Shown here piece after piece: positions 14,012-22,173 of a stretch of 64,000 nucleotides of DNA (within the stretch, counting starts at the first letter, position 1; every line of letters begins with the position of its first letter). The notes under the pieces are model-generated. The model did not search any database. It was not told where the DNA came from and saw only the letters and a program-made list of their open reading frames with translations. This DNA comes from Proteobacteria bacterium UBA2363 (GTDB lineage Bacteria; Pseudomonadota; Gammaproteobacteria; Xanthomonadales; UBA2363): the NCBI GenBank assembly GCA_002344355.1, contig DDTN01000046.1, positions 1 through 64,000 of the forward strand. The letters are read 5' to 3'. The translations under genes and the position numbers were made by a program.

Positions 14012-14599
14012 TCAGCTGCACCCCAGGCCGATGCCGGACAGGTTCTTCACCGCCTGGGCGCGCCCCGAGGGATCGATGCGGATGCCGGTGGAGCGGGCGG
14101 CGTCGCCGCCCGGCCGGCACAGGGCGAAACGGGCGCCGTCGGCCGGCGTCCGGATCTGGCCGAGCGCCCCGAAGGTCACCGCCAGCACGGCATCGCTGCC
14201 GGCGGTGGCGCCGGAGACGCCGCGCAGGGTGAACAGATTGGCGGGGTTGCCCTCGTAACCGACATTCACGGAAGGGGCGGTCTTGATCAGCTCCTCGCCG
14301 GCGTCGCGGACGCCGTTGCCGTTGGTGTCCTCGAAGACCTCCCAGCCGCTGTTCCAGTCGCCGCCCAGCGCCGCCACCGAGGCGGTGCGGGCGACCTTGA
14401 CGGCCTCGCTGCGCGCCATCGAGAGGTCGGCCAGCAGGTTGTTGATGTTGCTGGAGCTGCGGTTGTTGAGGGAGATCTCGCGGAAGCTGGGGGTCGCGAT
14501 GGCGACCATGATGGCCAGCACCGCCAGGGCGATCATCAGTTCGACCAGGGTGAAGCCGCCGTGGCCGACGCGGAAACTGGACTGCCTGCTGGATTTCAT
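14012..14599 (-). CDS. fimT: FimT/FimU (GspH-like) minor pilin
   Basis: This is a 195-residue pseudopilin of the GspH/FimT class. The leader ends VGHGG and is followed by FTLVELMIALAVLAIMVAIATP with Glu5, then the conserved SSSNINNLLADLSMARSEAVK helix that marks FimT. It starts the pilus minor-pilin complex. The ATG at 14599 is preferred over a GTG 6 nt upstream because GGGAGG lies 5 nt in front of it. It is first in the pilin run and downstream of ispH, the same order as ispH-fimU-pilVWXY1E in Pseudomonas. Confidence 0.9.
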   Translation of the reverse strand: MKSSRQSSFRVGHGGFTLVELMIALAVLAIMVAIATPSFREISLNNRSSSNINNLLADLSMARSEAVKVARTASVAALGGDWNSGWEVFEDTNGNGVRDAGEELIKTAPSVNVGYEGNPANLFTLRGVSGATAGSDAVLAVTFGALGQIRTPADGARFALCRPGGDAARSTGIRIDPSGRAQAVKNLSGIGLGCS

Positions 14600-14694
14600 G
14601 CGCACCTCCCGAAGCCTGAGTCTCCCCGGGGCGCCCCCGGCGGCTCAAGCCCCGCCCGACCGGCGGCACCGGCCGGCCGACGAGCGGCACCCCG

Positions 14695-14730
14695 GGTGCC
14701 GGGGGTGCCGGGGATGCCGGGAATGCCGGG
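14695..14730. repeat. Four tandem 9-bp repeats, RRTGCCGGG
   Basis: Units are GGTGCCGGG, GGTGCCGGG, GATGCCGGG and AATGCCGGG, head to tail, in the 272-nt gap between ispH and fimT. The rest of that gap (14600-14871) is GC-rich and shows no gene, only runs of C and of short CCCC/GGCC words. Transcription of the pilin operon must cross or start in it, but I see no promoter. Confidence 0.7.
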
Positions 14731-14871
14731 CGCGACTCGGAGACCGACCGACCCGGCACGATCCCCGCCAGGGCCAGTCCCGGCCGCCCTTCCCCGCCCC
14801 ACCTCGACGACCCCGCAGAGAATCCGCGGAGCGCCCTGCTCCCTTCTCCCTGCTCCCCGGTCCCCGCCCCC

Positions 14872-15825
14872 TCAGGCCTCCAGCCGCGCCCGCAGCTCCC
14901 TGGGCAGGGCGAACACGATGTCCTCGGGCTTGCCGTCCAGCTCCTCGACCGACGACGCACCCAGGGCGCGCAGCCGCGCCACCACGTCCTGGACCAGGCG
15001 CTCCGGCGCCGAGGCGCCGGCGGTGAGTCCAACGCGCCGGCAGCCGGCCAGCCAGGCCGGGTCGATGTCGGCGGCGCCGTCGATCAGGTGGGCCGGGATG
15101 CCGGCCTTGGCGGCCAGTTCGCGCAGGCGGTTGGAGTTCGAGGAGTTCGGGGAGCCGACGACCAGCACCAGGTCGCATTGCTCCGCCAGGCGCCTGACCG
15201 CGTCCTGGCGGTTCTGGGTGGCGTAACAGATGTCGTCCCGGCGCGGCCCGGCGATCGCCGGGAAGCGTTCCTGGAGCGCGGCGATGATTTCGCGGGTGTC
15301 GTCCACGGACAGCGTGGTCTGGGTCACGAAGGCGAGCTGCTCGGGATCGCGGACCTGCACGCCGCGGGCGTCCTCGAGGGTCTCGACCAGCTGGATGCGC
15401 GCGCCGCCGCACTCGCCCTCGCTCCACTGGCCCAGGGTGCCCTCGACCTCGGGGTGGCCGGCGTGGCCGATCATCAGCACGTCGCGGCCGGCCCGGCAGT
15501 GCTGGGCGACCTCGATGTGGACCTTGGTCACCAGCGGGCAGGTGGCGTCGTAGACCTGCAGGCGGCGCCGGGCGCCCTCGTCGCGCACCGCGCGCGAGAC
15601 GCCGTGCGCCGAGAACACCACGGTGCCGCCATCGGGCACCTCGTCGAGCTCGTCGACGAACACCGCGCCGCGCCGGCGCAGGCCGTCGACCACGAAGCGG
15701 TTGTGCACGACCTCGTGGCGCACGTAGATGGGCGCGCCGAAGGCGTCGAGCAGGCGGTCGACGATCTCGATCGCGCGGTCGACGCCGGCGCAGAAGCCGC
15801 GGGGGTTGGCGAGCAGGACGTCCAT
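14872..15825 (-). CDS. ispH: 4-hydroxy-3-methylbut-2-enyl diphosphate reductase IspH
   Basis: This is the last enzyme of the MEP isoprenoid pathway. It reduces HMBPP to IPP and DMAPP with a [4Fe-4S] cluster in the cytoplasm. The 317-residue protein has the three cluster cysteines in context: C12 (GFCAGVDRA), C96 (YDATCPLV) and C200 (DDICYATQNRQ). It also has substrate His residues (H41 in RHEVVHN, H124 in HAGHPE) and the SPNSSNSNRL loop. It lies 79 nt downstream of lspA and upstream of the minor pilins. Length is typical. Confidence 0.97.
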   Translation of the reverse strand: MDVLLANPRGFCAGVDRAIEIVDRLLDAFGAPIYVRHEVVHNRFVVDGLRRRGAVFVDELDEVPDGGTVVFSAHGVSRAVRDEGARRRLQVYDATCPLVTKVHIEVAQHCRAGRDVLMIGHAGHPEVEGTLGQWSEGECGGARIQLVETLEDARGVQVRDPEQLAFVTQTTLSVDDTREIIAALQERFPAIAGPRRDDICYATQNRQDAVRRLAEQCDLVLVVGSPNSSNSNRLRELAAKAGIPAHLIDGAADIDPAWLAGCRRVGLTAGASAPERLVQDVVARLRALGASSVEELDGKPEDIVFALPRELRARLEA

Positions 15826-15904
15826 GGACCGGATTATCGCATCGCCCGGTGCCAGGTGGTCCCGGGCGGCGCGCGCCGCGCATCGCGGTCCGGAGGCGCC
15901 GCGC

Positions 15905-16408
15905 TCAGGACGGCTGGCGCGGGCCGAACAGCAGCAGGGCGATCAGGACCGCGGCGCCGCAGGTGATCGCGGCGTCGGCGACGTTGAAGGCCGGGAAGTG
16001 CCAGCCCCGCCAGTGGACGTCGACGAAATCGACGACATGGCCATGGCGCAGGCGGTCGACCAGGTTGCCGACCGCGCCGCCCAGGATCAGGGCGTAGGCC
16101 GCCGCCAGCCAGCGCTGCTCGCGCGGCGTCTGGCGCAGCCAGACCACCAGCAGCACGCTGACCGCCAGGGCCAGGCCGCTGAACAGCCAGCGCTGCCAGC
16201 CGCCGGCGTCGCCCAGGAAACTGAACGCGGCGCCGGGGTTGAACACCAGGGTCCAGTTCAGGACCGGCAGCACCGGCACCGGACGGCCGTACTCCAGCAG
16301 CACCAGCGCCAGCTCCTTGCTGGCCAGGTCGGCGACCAGCACCGCCAGCGACAGCCACAGCCAGGCCAGCGCGTGGCCCGGCGCGGGCCCGGCAGCGGCC
16401 GGACTCAT
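15905..16408 (-). CDS. lspA: Lipoprotein signal peptidase (signal peptidase II)
   Basis: The 167-residue inner-membrane aspartyl protease cleaves prolipoprotein signal peptides after lipidation. It has four membrane helices (about 15-32, 72-92, 100-115, 142-160). Conserved boxes are NPGAAFSFLG (57-66), GGAVGNLVDRL with catalytic D118, and FNVADAAI with D145. The ATG at 16408 overlaps the rsfS stop (ATGA), which fixes the start over longer frames. Being coupled to rsfS rather than to ileS is unusual, since lspA most often follows ileS. Confidence 0.95.
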   Translation of the reverse strand: MSPAAAGPAPGHALAWLWLSLAVLVADLASKELALVLLEYGRPVPVLPVLNWTLVFNPGAAFSFLGDAGGWQRWLFSGLALAVSVLLVVWLRQTPREQRWLAAAYALILGGAVGNLVDRLRHGHVVDFVDVHWRGWHFPAFNVADAAITCGAAVLIALLLFGPRQPS

Positions 16409-16800
16409 CCGCCGGCAGCGCTCTGGCGCGCCTCCTCGGCGACGCTCCACAGGCGCTCCAGCCCGTAGAACTCGCGCACCCGCGGCAGCATGACGTGGAC
16501 CACGACATCGCCCAGGTCGACCAGCACCCACTCGCCCTCGCGCTCGCCCTCGACGCCGAGCAGGGCGGCACCGGCGGCCTTGAGCTGACGCACCACCTCG
16601 TCGGCGATCGACTTGACGTGGCGGCTGGAGGTGCCCGAGGCGACCACCACGTGGTCGGTCACGCTGGTGCGGCCGCGGACGTCGATGGCCTTGATGTCGA
16701 CCGCCTTGAGGTCCTCCAGGGCGGCGACCACGTGGTCGCGCGTGGCTTCGGGGTCCGGGTGGGCGGCGCTGGGGGTCGGGGCGGGTGTCTTGGCGGTCAA
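16405..16800 (-). CDS. rsfS: Ribosomal silencing factor RsfS
   Basis: This 131-residue protein of the Iojap family binds uL14 and blocks subunit joining under starvation. Visible family features are the KAIDVRG strand, TDHVVVASGTSSRHVKSIAD and GEWVLVDLGDVVVHVM ending REFYGLERLW. It has an N-terminal Pro/Ala-rich extension of about 15 residues. The gene normally sits next to nadD, as here, but the usual next gene rlmH is absent and lspA follows with an ATGA overlap. The 211-nt gap to nadD (16801-17011) holds nothing I recognise. Confidence 0.95.
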   Translation of the reverse strand: MTAKTPAPTPSAAHPDPEATRDHVVAALEDLKAVDIKAIDVRGRTSVTDHVVVASGTSSRHVKSIADEVVRQLKAAGAALLGVEGEREGEWVLVDLGDVVVHVMLPRVREFYGLERLWSVAEEARQSAAGG

Positions 16801-17011
16801 GCAGGGCGTCTCTGGAAACCAGGGCGCCAGTATAGCGCCGGGCCCGGGGCGGACCCGGCGCGAGGCTGAACCGCCCGTCCGGCGGGCCAGGGGGGCGGGG
16901 CCGCTGCATCGCCAGCGCAGGCACCAGGGTGGCCGGCGCGCGCCGCACGGGGCCCGCCCGCAGCCGGGAGCGCCGCGCAGGAACGGGCGTCGAGCCGCGG
17001 CGCCCGCGGGC

Positions 17012-17677
17012 TCAGGCGCGATACAGGCCCGCCGCCTGGATATGGTCGAGCACGGCCTGGGGCAGCAGGTAACGGGGCGACCGCCCGGCCGCCAGGGCCG
17101 CGCGGATCTGGCTGGAGGACACCGCCAGCGGCGTCACCCGCAGCACCATGACGCGACCGGCGGGCTCGCGCTGCAGCAGCTCGGTGCGGCCGGTCCAACG
17201 CCCGGCCATGGCCGCGTGCAGGTCGGGATCGAGGCGGTCCAGCCGCTGCCGGGGCCGGGTCATGGCCAGCAGGTGCGCCAGGCCGGTCAGCTCGCGCCAG
17301 CGATGCCAGGACGGCAGCGCCCGGAAGGCGTCGGCGCCCAGCACGAACACCAGGGGCCGCTCCGGCCCCAGCTCCTCGCGCAGCGCGCCCAGGGTGTCGA
17401 CGCTGTAGCTGGCGCCGCTGCGCTCCAGTTCGCGACGGTCCAGGCGCAGGCGGTCCTGGCCGGCGAGGGCCAGCTCCAGCATCGCCGCGCGTTGCGCCGG
17501 CGGCGCCCCGGGCTGGCCGCGGTGCGGCGGCCGGCCGGACGGCATCAGGCGGACCTCGCAGTCGAGGCGCTCGGCGACCTCCCAGGCCACCCGCAGATGG
17601 CCGAAGTGCACCGGGTCGAAGGTGCCGCCGAACACCGCGACCGGGCCGGTACCGCTGCCCGCGGATGCCGCGCTCAT
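17012..17677 (-). CDS. nadD: Nicotinate-nucleotide adenylyltransferase
   Basis: The enzyme transfers AMP from ATP to nicotinate mononucleotide in NAD synthesis. The 221-residue protein has the nucleotidyltransferase signature GGTFDPVHFGHL (17-28), the SGRPPH segment, GADAF (near 115) and the C-terminal SSSQIRAAL box. The ATG at 17677 overlaps the holA stop (ATGA), fixing the start. The order holA-nadD-rsfS is conserved in proteobacteria. Confidence 0.96.
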   Translation of the reverse strand: MSAASAGSGTGPVAVFGGTFDPVHFGHLRVAWEVAERLDCEVRLMPSGRPPHRGQPGAPPAQRAAMLELALAGQDRLRLDRRELERSGASYSVDTLGALREELGPERPLVFVLGADAFRALPSWHRWRELTGLAHLLAMTRPRQRLDRLDPDLHAAMAGRWTGRTELLQREPAGRVMVLRVTPLAVSSSQIRAALAAGRSPRYLLPQAVLDHIQAAGLYRA

Positions 17678-18708
17678 GCCCGCCCCCGCCGGCCGCTGGC
17701 GGCCAGGCGCACGACCAGGCGCTCCAGGGCCAGCCAGGGCAGACCGGGCGCCTGGCCCTTGGCCAGGCGCTCGGCATCGGCCAACCCGGACAGCGCCCGG
17801 ACCAGACCGGCCTGGCCGATCCGGCGCAGGGCACGGCCGTACAGGTCGATGCGGCTTTGCCACACCCGCTCGGCGCGCAGCGCGGCCGCTTCCTGCTGGC
17901 CGTCGGCGCTGGCTTCCGCCGCCCGCGCCAGCAGCTCGACCTGGCTGCCCAGCCAGGGCAGCACCGCGGCCGGTGCCTCGCCCTCGGCGCGCAGGGCGCG
18001 CAGGATGCGCAGGGCGCGACCCGGCTCGCCGGCCAGCACGGCATCGGTCAGGGCGAAGACATCCAGGCGCGACTGCTCGGCGAGCAGGGCCGCCAGGCGA
18101 TCCGCACCCAACGGTCCGGTCTCGCCGGCCAGGACCAGCTTGTCCAGCTCCTGGGCGCAGGCCAGCAGGTTGCCCTCGGTGCGCTGGGCCAGCAGGTCGA
18201 TGGCATCCGGCGCCAGGGCCAGGCCCAGGCGCCGCATCCGGGCGGCGATCCAGGACGGCAGCTCGTTGCGCCGCAGCGGCCAGACCACCAGCTGCCAGCC
18301 GGCGCCGGCCAGCGCGCCGACCCAGGCGGCACGTTCGTGTTCCTTGCCCCAGGCCAGGCAGGTGACCAGCAGCAGGCTGTCCGGGGCCGGCGTCCGCGCC
18401 CAGGCCGCCAGGGCCTCGCTGCCTTCCCGACCCGCCTTGCCGGACGGCAGGCGCAGGTCGATCAGGGTGCGGCCGCCGCCGAACAGTGCGCCCTGCTGGC
18501 CGGCCATCGCCAGTTCGGCCCAGTCGAAGCCCGGCTCGCCGGCCTCCAGGACCCGGCGCTCGTCGAAGCCGTCGCGGCGCGCCGCCTGACGGACGGCGTC
18601 GGCCGCCTCCAGCACCAGCAGCTCCTCCTGGCCGGCGACCAGGTAGCACGGCGCCAGCGGCCCGCGCTCCAGGTGGGCGTGCAGGGCCTCGGGGCGCTCG
18701 GCCTTCAC
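17674..18708 (-). CDS. holA: DNA polymerase III subunit delta
   Basis: HolA opens the beta clamp within the clamp-loader complex. The 344-residue protein has the N-terminal LAPCYLVAGQEELLVLEAAD region, the delta AAA-like core, and EGNLLACAQELDKLVLAG, characteristic of HolA, at about 185-205. The GTG start at 18708 overlaps the lptE stop (GTGA). The frame stays open far upstream, but the coupling and alignment with the known N-terminus support this start. It is preceded by lptE and leuS and followed by nadD, the classical order. Confidence 0.94.
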   Translation of the reverse strand: MKAERPEALHAHLERGPLAPCYLVAGQEELLVLEAADAVRQAARRDGFDERRVLEAGEPGFDWAELAMAGQQGALFGGGRTLIDLRLPSGKAGREGSEALAAWARTPAPDSLLLVTCLAWGKEHERAAWVGALAGAGWQLVVWPLRRNELPSWIAARMRRLGLALAPDAIDLLAQRTEGNLLACAQELDKLVLAGETGPLGADRLAALLAEQSRLDVFALTDAVLAGEPGRALRILRALRAEGEAPAAVLPWLGSQVELLARAAEASADGQQEAAALRAERVWQSRIDLYGRALRRIGQAGLVRALSGLADAERLAKGQAPGLPWLALERLVVRLAASGRRGRA

Positions 18709-19223
18709 GGCATCGCGCCGCCGCCCAGGCTGTCCGCGGCCCGCTCGATCCGGCGCATCAGCGCGCGCACCATCTCGCGCTCCAGGTCGCGACGCAGGGC
18801 TTCCTCCTGGCCGGCGACACCCAGGGCGTCGCGTTCGTCGAACACGAAGTCGCGCTCCAGCAGAAGCTCCTGCTCGGGCACCAGGACCCGGCCGTCGGCC
18901 AGGCGCAGTTCGAAGACCACGCGATGGCGCACCGCGAACTCGCGCACGCGGGCCTGCTCGCTGATGGTCAGCGCCTCGGTGGCGACCGCGTTGACCGGCA
19001 CGCGCAGCACCGCCACCCCGGTGGCATCGGCGGGCTGCAGCGCGACGCCGGACCGTTCCAGGGCGGCGACCAGGTCGCGGCGGATGCGCGGGCCGCTGTC
19101 GGCCAGGTCCAGGCGCAGGGTGCGCAGCTCCGGCGGCAGGGTGGCCTCGCCGCGCAGCTGGAACCCGCAGGCGCCGAGCGCGGCGGTGACGACTAGCAGG
19201 CAGGACAGGACGGGCGTGCGCAC
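18705..19223 (-). CDS. lptE: LPS-assembly lipoprotein LptE
   Basis: This 172-residue outer-membrane lipoprotein plugs the LptD barrel in lipopolysaccharide export. The signal peptide ends in the lipobox LGAC with the lipidated Cys at 19. It is followed by GFQLRGEATLPPELRTLRL, the typical LptE mature N-terminus, and a C-terminal helical LRRDLEREMVRALMRRI. The gene lies between leuS and holA as in Escherichia and Xanthomonas, and its stop overlaps the holA GTG. Confidence 0.93.
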   Translation of the reverse strand: MRTPVLSCLLVVTAALGACGFQLRGEATLPPELRTLRLDLADSGPRIRRDLVAALERSGVALQPADATGVAVLRVPVNAVATEALTISEQARVREFAVRHRVVFELRLADGRVLVPEQELLLERDFVFDERDALGVAGQEEALRRDLEREMVRALMRRIERAADSLGGGAMP

Positions 19224-19388
19224 GGGGACCTCCGCGGGGGCGGGCCATTATGCCCGAGCCGTGCCGCAGACCGGCGCGCGCACGCCCCGCCACCGCGAGC
19301 CCGGGGCCGGCCAGGCGACACCCTCCTGGTGGCCCCAGCGACGTGTGCCGCGCGCGGGTCGCGCCGGCAGCGGCCCGGGACGACCCGG

Positions 19389-21995
19389 TCAGACCACGAT
19401 GTTGACGATCCGCCCGGGCACCACGATCAGCTTGCGCGGCGTGGCCCCTTCCAGGAAGCGCTGCACCGACGGATCGGCCAGGGCCGCCTGGCCGACCGCG
19501 TCGCGGTCGGCGTCGGCCGGCACCTCGATGGTGCCGCGCAGCTTGCCGTTGACCTGCACCGCCAGCACCAGGCTGTCGCGGACCAGGGCGGCGGGATCGG
19601 CGACCGGGAACGGCAGGTCCTCGACCAGGGTCTCGGGGTGGCCGAGCGCCTGCCACAGGGCGTGGCAGATGTGCGGGGCGATCGGGTCGAGCAGGCGCAC
19701 CACCGCCTCCCAGGCCTCCTGCATCAGGGCGCGGCCCTGGGCGCTGTCGTCCTCGGCGCGGGCCAGCGCGTTCATCAGCTCCATCACCGCGGCGATCGCG
19801 GTGTTGAAGGCCATGCGCCGGCCCAGGTCGTCGCCGACCTTGGCGATGGTCTCGTGCAGCTTGCGGCGCAGCGCGCGCTGGCCTGTGTCCAGCGCCGCCG
19901 GGTCGAGCGGCGCGGCCGGGCCGCCGGCGACGTGACGGTGCACCTGGGTCCACAGCCGGCGCAGGAAGCGCGCCATGCCCTCGACGCCGGCCTCGTTCCA
20001 CTCCAGGCTCTGCTCGGCGGGCGCCGCGAACATCGAGAACAGGCGCACCGTGTCGGCGCCGTACTTGTCGACCATCGCCTGCGGGTCGACGCCGTTGTTC
20101 TTGGATTTCGACATCTTCTCGATGCCGCCGACCTCGACCGGCTCGCCGTCGGCGGCCAGCAGCGCGCCGGTGATGCGGCCGCGCTCGTCGCGCACCGCCT
20201 CGACCTCGGCCGGGTTGAACCAGGTGCGCGCGCCGTCCGGCGCCTCGCGGTAGAAGGTCTCGGCGACCACCATGCCCTGGCACAGCAGGTTGCGCGCCGG
20301 CTCGTCGCTGGCCACGAAGCCGGTGTCGCGCATCAGCTTGTGGAAGAACCGGAAGTACAGCAGGTGCAGGATGGCGTGTTCGATGCCGCCGATGTACTGG
20401 TCGACCGGCAGCCAGTGGTCGGCGCGGGCGTCGACGATGTCGGTGGCGCCGGGACTGGTGTAGCGGGCGTAGTACCAGCTCGACTCCATGAAGGTGTCGA
20501 AGGTGTCGGTCTCGCGCTCGGCCGGGCCGCCGCAGGACGGGCAGGTGGTGCGCCGCCACGCCGGGTCGGCCTTGATCGGCGAGATCACCGTGCCGGCCGC
20601 GAAGGCGTCGGCGACGTCCTCGGGCAGCACCACCGGCAACTGGTCCTCGGGCACCGGCACGTCGCCGCAGGACGGGCACAGCACCATCGGGATCGGGCAG
20701 CCCCAGTAGCGCTGCCGGCTGACGCCCCAGTCGCGCAGCCGGAAGTTGACCTTGCGCACCGCCTTGTCGCCGAGGATCGCGGCGATGCCGTCGAAGGCCT
20801 CGCGATGGCCCAGGCCGTCGATGGCGCCGGAGTCGACCACGCGCAGGTGCGGATGGCCCTTGTCGGCATACCAGTCCTGCCAGGCATCGACGTCCCAGGT
20901 CTCGCCCTCGACGGCGATCACCTGGCGCACCGGCAGGCCGTACTTGTGGGCGAATTCGAAGTCGCGCTGGTCGTGGCCGGGCACCGCCATCACCGCGCCG
21001 GTGCCGTAGCCCATCAGCACGAAGTTGGCGACCCAGATCGGCAGACGCTGGCCGGAGACCGGGTGCACGGCGTGCAGGCCGGTGGCCATGCCCAGCTTCT
21101 CCTGGGTCTCCAGCTCGGCCTCGGAGACGCCGCCTTTCCGGCACTGCGCGATGAAGGCGGCAAGTTCCGGATTGCCGGCCGCCGCCCACTGGGCGACCGG
21201 GTGCTCGGCGGCGACCGCCAGGTAGGTGGCGCCCATCAGGGTGTCCGGGCGGGTGGTGAACACCCGCAGCGGCTCGGCCAGCGCCTCGACCTGGAAGGCG
21301 ATCTCCAGGCCCTCGCTGCGGCCGATCCAGTTGCGCTGCATGGTCTTGACCGGCTCCGGCCAGCCGTCCAGCGTGTCCAGGCCGTCGAGCAGCTCCTGGG
21401 CGTAGGCGGTGATCTTCAGGAACCACTGCGGGATCTCGCGCTTCTCGACCAGGGCGCCGGAGCGCCAGCCGCGGCCGTCGATCACCTGCTCGTTGGCGAG
21501 CACGGTCTGGTCGACCGGGTCCCAGTTGACCTGGGCGTTCTTCCGGTACACCAGGCCCTTGCGGAACAGCCGCACGAACATGCGCTGCTCGTGCACGTAG
21601 TAGTCCGGCCGGCAGGTCGCGAACTCGCGCGACCAGTCGATCGCGTAGCCCAGCGCCTGGAGCTGGCCGCGCATGTGCTCGATGTTGGCGTAGGTCCACT
21701 TGGCCGGCGCCGTCTTGTTCTTGATCGCGGCGTTCTCGGCGGGCAGGCCGAAGGCGTCCCAGCCCATCGGCTGCAGCACGTTGCGGCCCTGCATGCGCTG
21801 GTAGCGGCTGATCACGTCGCCGATCGTGTAGTTGCGCACGTGGCCCATGTGCAGGGCCCCGGAGGGGTACGGCAGCATCGACAGGCAGTAGAAGGTCGGG
21901 CGCCCCGGTTGCTCGGTCACCTCGAAGGCGCGGGTCCGCGTCCAGTAGTCCTGGGCGGCGGCCTCGACGGCGCGGGGGTCGTAGTGTTCCTGCAT
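19389..21995 (-). CDS. leuS: Leucyl-tRNA synthetase
   Basis: This is a class I synthetase of 868 residues that charges tRNA-Leu. Signature boxes are HIGH-type GALHMGHVRNY (about 44-56), the CP1 editing domain (about 220-420, with TRPDTLMGATY), and KMSKSKNNG near 625. Zinc-site-like Cys pairs CPSCGD and CPSCGG are present in the middle. An ATG 18 nt upstream in frame is possible; 21995 matches the usual MQEHYDP-type N-terminus. It heads the leftward operon that continues through lptE to pilE. The 160-nt divergent gap to the amidohydrolase must hold its promoter, but no clear hexamers are seen. Confidence 0.97.
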   Translation of the reverse strand: MQEHYDPRAVEAAAQDYWTRTRAFEVTEQPGRPTFYCLSMLPYPSGALHMGHVRNYTIGDVISRYQRMQGRNVLQPMGWDAFGLPAENAAIKNKTAPAKWTYANIEHMRGQLQALGYAIDWSREFATCRPDYYVHEQRMFVRLFRKGLVYRKNAQVNWDPVDQTVLANEQVIDGRGWRSGALVEKREIPQWFLKITAYAQELLDGLDTLDGWPEPVKTMQRNWIGRSEGLEIAFQVEALAEPLRVFTTRPDTLMGATYLAVAAEHPVAQWAAAGNPELAAFIAQCRKGGVSEAELETQEKLGMATGLHAVHPVSGQRLPIWVANFVLMGYGTGAVMAVPGHDQRDFEFAHKYGLPVRQVIAVEGETWDVDAWQDWYADKGHPHLRVVDSGAIDGLGHREAFDGIAAILGDKAVRKVNFRLRDWGVSRQRYWGCPIPMVLCPSCGDVPVPEDQLPVVLPEDVADAFAAGTVISPIKADPAWRRTTCPSCGGPAERETDTFDTFMESSWYYARYTSPGATDIVDARADHWLPVDQYIGGIEHAILHLLYFRFFHKLMRDTGFVASDEPARNLLCQGMVVAETFYREAPDGARTWFNPAEVEAVRDERGRITGALLAADGEPVEVGGIEKMSKSKNNGVDPQAMVDKYGADTVRLFSMFAAPAEQSLEWNEAGVEGMARFLRRLWTQVHRHVAGGPAAPLDPAALDTGQRALRRKLHETIAKVGDDLGRRMAFNTAIAAVMELMNALARAEDDSAQGRALMQEAWEAVVRLLDPIAPHICHALWQALGHPETLVEDLPFPVADPAALVRDSLVLAVQVNGKLRGTIEVPADADRDAVGQAALADPSVQRFLEGATPRKLIVVPGRIVNIVV

Positions 21996-22173
21996 GGCGG
22001 TTCCGGGGCGCACGGGGTGGGGGCGGCCACGGCGGCCGCCCGGGATCGTTCGGGTTCCTCCGGAGACTACCGCAGTGCAACATGGGCGCCAAGCCGCCCG
22101 CGCGCCGCGTCCGGCGGTGTCGGTGCCGGCCGGGCCGGGGCGCTAAGGTGGCGGCACCGAGGAGGAGACCCCG

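Noticed and set aside
14600..14871. Possible small gene between fimT and ispH
   Set aside because: All open frames are Pro/Gly/Arg low-complexity products of the 9-bp repeat and C-runs without start signals.
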